From positions 1,612,001 through 1,676,000 of the forward strand of contig NZ_CP107904.1 in NCBI RefSeq assembly GCF_036013975.1: a stretch of 64,000 bases of DNA, in the 5' to 3' direction. Positions 62,501 through 64,000 of this stretch are shown in pieces. The translations under genes were made by a program, and so were the position numbers. The notes below the pieces were generated by a model. The model was not told the origin of the DNA and did no database searches. It worked only from the letters and a program-made list of their open reading frames with translations. This DNA comes from Kitasatospora sp. NBC_00458 (GTDB lineage Bacteria > Actinomycetota > Actinomycetes > Streptomycetales > Streptomycetaceae). Numbering within the stretch: the first letter of the stretch is position 1; each line of letters begins with the position of its first letter.

Positions 62501-64000
62501 GTCGTCGCCGGCGCCGAAGCGGTGCAGCAGGGTGGCGTAGGCGGCCTGGAGCACCATGAACAGGGTGACGCCGTGCTCGGCGGCGAGGGCGGCCAGCCGG
62601 GCGTGCAGGGCGGCGTCCAGCTCCAGCGGGACGACGTCGCCGCGGTGGGTGGCGACCGGCGGGCGGGGGCGGTCCAGCGGGAGCGGCAGTTCGTCCGGCA
62701 GGCCGGCCAGCGCCTCGCGCCAGTGGGCGAGCTGGCGGCTCAGCGGGCTCTGCGGGTCGGTGTCGGAGCCGAGCAGCCGGTACTGCCAGAGGGTGTAGTC
62801 GGCGTACTGGACCGGGAGCGGGTCCTGGACCGGCCGTTCGCCGCCGAGCCGGGCGGTGTAGGCCTCGGCGAGGTCGCGGAAGAGCGGCCGCAGCGACCAG
62901 CCGTCGCTGGCGATGTGGTGCATGACGAGCAGCAGGACGTGCTCGTCCGGGCCCTCGGGCCGCAGGTAGGCGTGCACCGGGACCTCGGCGGACAGGTCGA
63001 AGGTGTGGCCGGTGAGCTCCTCGACCGGGCGGTCGGTGACGCTGAGCAGCGGGGCGGGCGGCGCGGCCAGCACCCGCTGGTACGGGACGCCGTCCTGCTC
63101 GCCGAAGACGGTGCGCAGCGCCTCGTGCCGGTCGAGGACGTCGCCGAGGGCGGCTTCGAGGGCGGCCGGGTCGAGCGGGCCGGTGAGCCGCAGGGCGAGG
63201 GTGACGTTGTAGGTCGCGGCGGGGCCCTCGGCCTGGCCGAGGAACCAGAGGCGGCGCTGGGCGAAGGAGACCGGCAGGTGTTCGGGGCGCTCCGCGGGGC
63301 GCAGGGCGGGCCGGGCGGGGTCGGTGGCGAGGCGGGCGGCGAGCGCGGCGACGGTGGGCGCCTGGAAGAGGTCGCCGATGGCGAGTTCGGCCCCGAGCTC
63401 GGTGCGGGCGCGTCCGACCAGCCGGGTGGCGAGCAGGGAGTGGCCGCCGAGTTCGAAGAAGTCGTCGTCGATGGTGATGCCGTCGATGCCGAGGACCTCG
63501 CCGAACAGCGCGCAGAGGGTGCGCTCGCGGTCGTCGCGCGGGGCGCGGCCCTCGGCGTCGGCGCCGAGGTCGGGGGCGGGCAGGGCGCGGCGGTCGACCT
63601 TGCCGTTGGCGTTGAGCGGCAGGGCGGGGAGGACCGTGACGGCGGACGGGACCATGTAGGCGGGGAGCGACTCGGCCGCGAACCGCCGGAGTCCGGCGGC
63701 GAGTCCGGCCGGGTCGTCGGAGGTGGCGGCGCAGTAGCCGACCAGCCGGGTGTCGCCGGGGCGGTCCTCGCGGGCGACCACGATGACCTGCCGGACGGCG
63801 GGGTGGCGGGAGAGCACGGCCTCGATCTCGCCGAGTTCGATCCGGAAGCCGCGCAGCTTGACCTGGCCGTCGATCCGGCCGAGGAACTCGATCGCGCCGT
63901 CGCCGGCGCGGCGGCGGACCAGGTCGCCGGTGCGGTACATCCGCCCGCCGGGCGTGAAGGGGTCGGCGACGAAGCGTTCGGCGGTCAGCGCGGGCCGGCG
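52817..64000 (-). CDS. Nonribosomal peptide synthetase, 5' end outside the window
   Basis: At least 3727 residues are visible, in one open frame that continues past base 64000. Order from the visible start: partial A (from about motif A7, MYRTGDL) and T, then three complete C-A-T modules, then TE. All three C domains have HHxxxDG (HHIASDG, HHIAGDG, HHIAGDG) and look like the LCL type. All four T domains have LGGHS. No epimerisation, methylation or cyclisation domain is visible. The protein assembles a peptide of at least four residues and releases it by TE. It is co-transcribed with the MFS exporter and the DDAH-like gene. No MbtH gene lies in the window. Modules 3 and 4 share very similar DNA. 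Confidence 0.95.
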   Translation of the reverse strand, partial: RRPALTAERFVADPFTPGGRMYRTGDLVRRRAGDGAIEFLGRIDGQVKLRGFRIELGEIEAVLSRHPAVRQVIVVAREDRPGDTRLVGYCAATSDDPAGLAAGLRRFAAESLPAYMVPSAVTVLPALPLNANGKVDRRALPAPDLGADAEGRAPRDDRERTLCALFGEVLGIDGITIDDDFFELGGHSLLATRLVGRARTELGAELAIGDLFQAPTVAALAARLATDPARPALRPAERPEHLPVSFAQRRLWFLGQAEGPAATYNVTLALRLTGPLDPAALEAALGDVLDRHEALRTVFGEQDGVPYQRVLAAPPAPLLSVTDRPVEELTGHTFDLSAEVPVHAYLRPEGPDEHVLLLVMHHIASDGWSLRPLFRDLAEAYTARLGGERPVQDPLPVQYADYTLWQYRLLGSDTDPQSPLSRQLAHWREALAGLPDELPLPLDRPRPPVATHRGDVVPLELDAALHARLAALAAEHGVTLFMVLQAAYATLLHRFGAGDDLPIGTPLAGRLDPALDELVGFFANTLVLRTDLAGRPTFAELLARVREADLAAYAHQDVPFERLVEELNPARTLARHPLFQVMIAFDNTAGGGPEFPGTRTAYEPLGLPTTAFDLTLNLSERHHPDGTPAGLEGGLEFATDLFDPATAERLATALTAVLAQAADHPDRPVAEFDVLGAAGRAALADWQGAVRAGADVLVPAAFEAQAARTPELTALVFRDTRLTYAELNARANRLAHGLLAAGVGPESVVALAMPRSAESVVALLAVLKAGAAFLPLDADHPRDRIAHMLADSRPAAVLTTDGWRLPEVLAGLPVLPADPGAWADRPAGDPPATAGPEHAAYVIYTSGSTGLPKGVVVRHAGFANLLGFHRTETIAVAEQARPGRRFTFAQTASLSFDTALEAVLWMVAGHELHVLDDDLRRDAAAVVRHLARTGADILDITPGHAERLVEEGLLTTCPPTLVMVGGEALGQSLWTALGAAPDTAVLNVYGPTECTVDALFHPVTADGGRPLIGHPLPNLRAHVLDWQLNPVPPGVPGELYLSGVGLARGYLGRPALTAERFVADPFGAGERMYRTGDLARRRPDGAVEYLGRTDHQVKVRGFRIEPGEIEATLTADPDVLQAAVLPHQDGTAGTRLVAYLVGTPRLDPAALRARAAATLPDYMIPAAFVVLDALPLNVNGKLDRAALPAPDFAAATGGRAARTAREEILCGLFAEVLGLPEVSADDDFFALGGHSLLATKLLSRVRSALGAELGIRDVFEAPTPAGLDRRLDGSGTRPAPTAGARPERLPLSFAQQRLWLIDRMEGPSALYNMPLALRLTGPLDRAALEAALGDLVDRHESLRTVIAEHDGEPHQLIPAPAGTPLAVELLDCTAESVDAEVDRAARRPFDLAAEPPVRVTLLRVAPEEHVLVVALHHIAGDGWSMGPLLRDLAGAYAARREGAAPEWDRLPVQYADYALWQRELLGDENDPGSLAARQLAYWRETLAGIPEEIALPADRPRGARADHRGDRVALTLDAALHRALVEVSRENRVTLFMTLQAGLAALLTRLGAGTDVPIGSVVAGRSDEALDDLVGFFVNTLVLRTDTSGDPSFAELLGRVRETGLGAYAHQDVPFDRLVEELNPARSLARHPLFQVAMVLQSNADAESELAGLRAEPLPAGTGVAKFDLNVTLEEFFGPDGAPAGLDCAIDYATDLFDRETVESIAARFGRLLAAVTAQPGRRIGRADLLGDGERAELLGGARPLPAERPLVPAAFEAQAARTPELTALVFRDTRLTYAELDARANRLAHGLAAAGIGPESLVALALPRSAGTVVAQLAVLKAGAAFLPLDADHPLDRTVRVLADARPAVVLTDAAWPLPEALDGLPQLRADEELWAGRPADALPVRIGPADAAYVIHTSGSTGLPKGVVVSHGSIAALLASHRAGTFAGPERRHGRIRAALTASLGFDASWDSLLWMVAGHELHLIDDDLRRDPAALVRHVRAAGLDAVNVTPSYAEQLIAEGLLDEPAPRVLLLGGEAVGQSLWTRVRETPGTTAYNLYGPTESTVDALIQPLADSERPSLGLTVPGTRAYVLDGRLNPVPVGVPGELYLAGAGLARGYLGRPGLTAERFVADPFAADLFGAGPFGAGERMYRTGDLVRRTRDGRVEYLGRTDQQVKIRGFRIEPGEIEQVLARHEAVRQAVVTLHESADGDRRLVAHCATVAPAAPSPAASADPAAPAPAGAELALELRRFAAESLPAHMVPAAVVTLDVLPLTASGKIDRRALPAPDFGLFAGGRAARTAREELLCGLVAEVLGLATVSIDDDFFALGGHSLLAMKLVSRVRSALGAELGIRDVFEAPTPAGLDRRLDGSGARLALTAGERPDPLPLSFAQRRLWLIDRMEGPSALYNLPIALRLTGPLDPAALEAALGDLVDRHESLRTLVVEQDGEPHQRILAPADSRVPFDHRTAPPADPAAELAACAAVPFDLAADLPVRAHLLPLAPDEHLLVLVLHHIAGDGWSMGPLLRDLAGAYAARRDGAAPEWERLPVQYADYALWQRELLGDENDPGSLAARQLAYWRETLAGIPEEIALPADRPRRADSSHRGDRVVLQLGAELHRALVELSREQRVTMFMTLQAGLAALLTRLGAGTDVPIGSVVAGRTDEALDELVGFFVNTLVLRTDTSGDPGFADLLRRVREAQLDAQAHQDVPFERLVEELNPTRSPARHPLFQVMLLLQGGARGGTPGGSGDAPLDLAGLPAAVEPVGGYEAKFDLSVGMGESFDQDGAPAGLECAIDYATDLFDRETVESIAVRFGRLLAAVAARPELPIGRVELLSAAERAELLTGGEALPSGVPLLPAAFASQAARTPDATALVAGGTRLTFAELDALADRLAHRLVAAGAGPDSPVALALPRSAETVVSLLAVLKSGAACLPLDAEYPADRTAAMLADAAPALVLTDDRWPLPELLDGRPALRPGPVDGAAARAAADSGPAGHAVAPAAGDTAYVVYTSGSTGRPKGVQVDHGSIAALLASHRAATGPIGAAERSHGRLRVALTASLGFDASWDGLLWMVAGHELHLIGDEVRRDAAALVRHLRTERVGVLEVTPSYAERLLDEGLLDAPAPQVVLLGGEAVGQSLWTRLRETPGTTAYNLYGPTESTVDALIQPLADTDRPALGRTVLGTRAYVLDGRLNPVPVGVPGELYLAGAGLARGYLGRPGLTAERFVADPFAADLLGAGPFGAGERMYRTGDLVRRTRDGRVEYLGRTDQQVKIRGFRIEPGEIEHVLTSHPRVLAATVTAREDSAAGPRLVAYLVADPAPGDRPTGRGDLPDPADLPDPLDPADRLDPAELRAFAAESLPAHMVPAAFVTLGALPLTASGKVDHRALPAPDFAASPTGRPPRTPREKLLCDLFAEVLGLPGVSVDDGFFDLGGHSLLAMKLLGRIRTALGADLGMRALFEAPTVAGLARRLDPADSPTAATGTATGGGAPARTAGADALDVLLPLRAGGTRAPLFCVHPAAGISWVYSGLLRHLGPDRPVYGLQARGLHGGSPAAVTEIAEDYVRELRAVQPEGPYHLLGWSFGAVVAQAMAVRLQADGAEVALLALLDGAPADPAGHADAPPSDEPVDTLAELLASLGYDPADGRGQADLTALLGEAAGILPDVFEHHRKLMAEHVPDRYRGDVLFFGATLDKPADWPYEKAWRPYVDGHVTLHRVACEHGAMTQPEPVARIAAVLAQKLGE
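53640..56905 (-). other. NRPS last module (C-A-T)
   Basis: C domain near 56900-55530 with HHIAGDG at about 56500. A domain with [10 protein letters not shown] near 55010 and [10 protein letters not shown] near 54860. Specificity residues read by alignment to GrsA: D, A, D, E, L, G, L, V, D, K (DADELGLVDK). It differs from the preceding module only at position 278 (Glu for Asn). I know no exact published match; the DAxxLGxVDK frame is nearest to Glu/Gln codes. T domain Ser is in [14 protein letters not shown] near 53750. Confidence 0.85.
56945..60150 (-). other. NRPS third visible module (C-A-T)
   Basis: C domain from [20 protein letters not shown] near 60130, with HHIAGDG near 59740. A domain with [10 protein letters not shown] near 58300 and [10 protein letters not shown] near 58150. 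The code reads DADNLGLVDK, close to the Glu/Gln frame but not an exact known code. T domain [11 protein letters not shown] near 57060. The A domain has a Pro/Ala insert between A8 and A10 ([20 protein letters not shown]). Confidence 0.85.
60180..63300 (-). other. NRPS second visible module (C-A-T)
   Basis: C domain near 63290-61960, HHIASDG near 62910. A domain with [10 protein letters not shown] near 61455 and [11 protein letters not shown] near 61310. The code reads DTEDMGVVDK. Glu at 239 and Asp at 278 are what basic side chains favour, and the DTED start recalls lysine or beta-lysine codes; a basic amino acid is the best guess. T domain [11 protein letters not shown] near 60305. Confidence 0.83.
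63330..64000 (-). other. NRPS first visible module, partial A and T
   Basis: The window enters the A domain just before MYRTGDL; it includes [15 protein letters not shown] (A8) and [10 protein letters not shown] (A10), then the T domain with [17 protein letters not shown] near 63445. Specificity residues lie beyond the window, so its amino acid is unknown. Confidence 0.9.

Overview
The window is about 64 kb of very GC-rich actinobacterial chromosome, almost certainly from Streptomyces or the close relative Kitasatospora. Support for this: strong third-position GC bias in every convincing gene, many GTG and TTG starts, an AfsR-like SARP/STAND regulator, a WhiJ-like helix-turn-helix gene with a run of DUF397 partners, a spore-associated-protein-like secreted protein, an IdeR/DmdR-type iron box and a multimodular NRPS. 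No rRNA, tRNA or CRISPR array was seen.

Left part (1-14 kb): an FAD amine oxidase and a cupin, a DrrAB-like ABC exporter divergent from a hybrid IS30-HTH/MarR (GbsR-like) regulator across a palindromic operator, an IS5-type transposase remnant, a CYP105-like P450 with its ferredoxin, a decayed ATP-dependent DNA ligase, a methyltransferase, an alpha/beta-hydrolase that lacks its nucleophile, an NTF2-like protein, a TetR regulator, a metzincin/beta-propeller gene broken by one in-frame TGA, and a lipoprotein.

Middle part (15-33 kb) is accessory. It holds two unrecognised lower-GC genes, a DUF1877 protein, an AlkZ-like DNA glycosylase, an HxlR/NmrA divergent pair with a clear operator, a tandem array of five DUF397 genes with one intact and one truncated DUF5753-type HTH gene, small membrane genes, a degenerate Nudix protein, a TetR/SDR pair, a fibre-like protein built from 45-residue repeats, a ChW-type secreted protein, a propeller-like protein, a SapA-like secreted protein, a methyltransferase and a MarR-type two-gene operon.

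Right-centre part (33-46 kb) contains a probable conflict or cell-death type locus: a 1480-residue CHAT protease divergent from a small Cys-motif protein and a membrane protein. MTA phosphorylase, an iron-box methyltransferase, a STAND (HTH-NB-ARC-TPR) protein with two small partners and a nucleotidyltransferase-like protein follow.

Right end (46.8-64 kb) is the edge of a nonribosomal peptide cluster. An AfsR-like regulator and a small exported peptide precede a leftward series of NRPS (incomplete at its 5' end; A-T, three C-A-T modules, TE), MFS exporter and DDAH-like pentein hydrolase. The visible NRPS has no epimerisation domain. Its adenylation codes read DTEDMGVVDK, DADNLGLVDK and DADELGLVDK; the first suggests a basic residue and the other two are not assigned. 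All functions come from sequence reading only; no searches were run.
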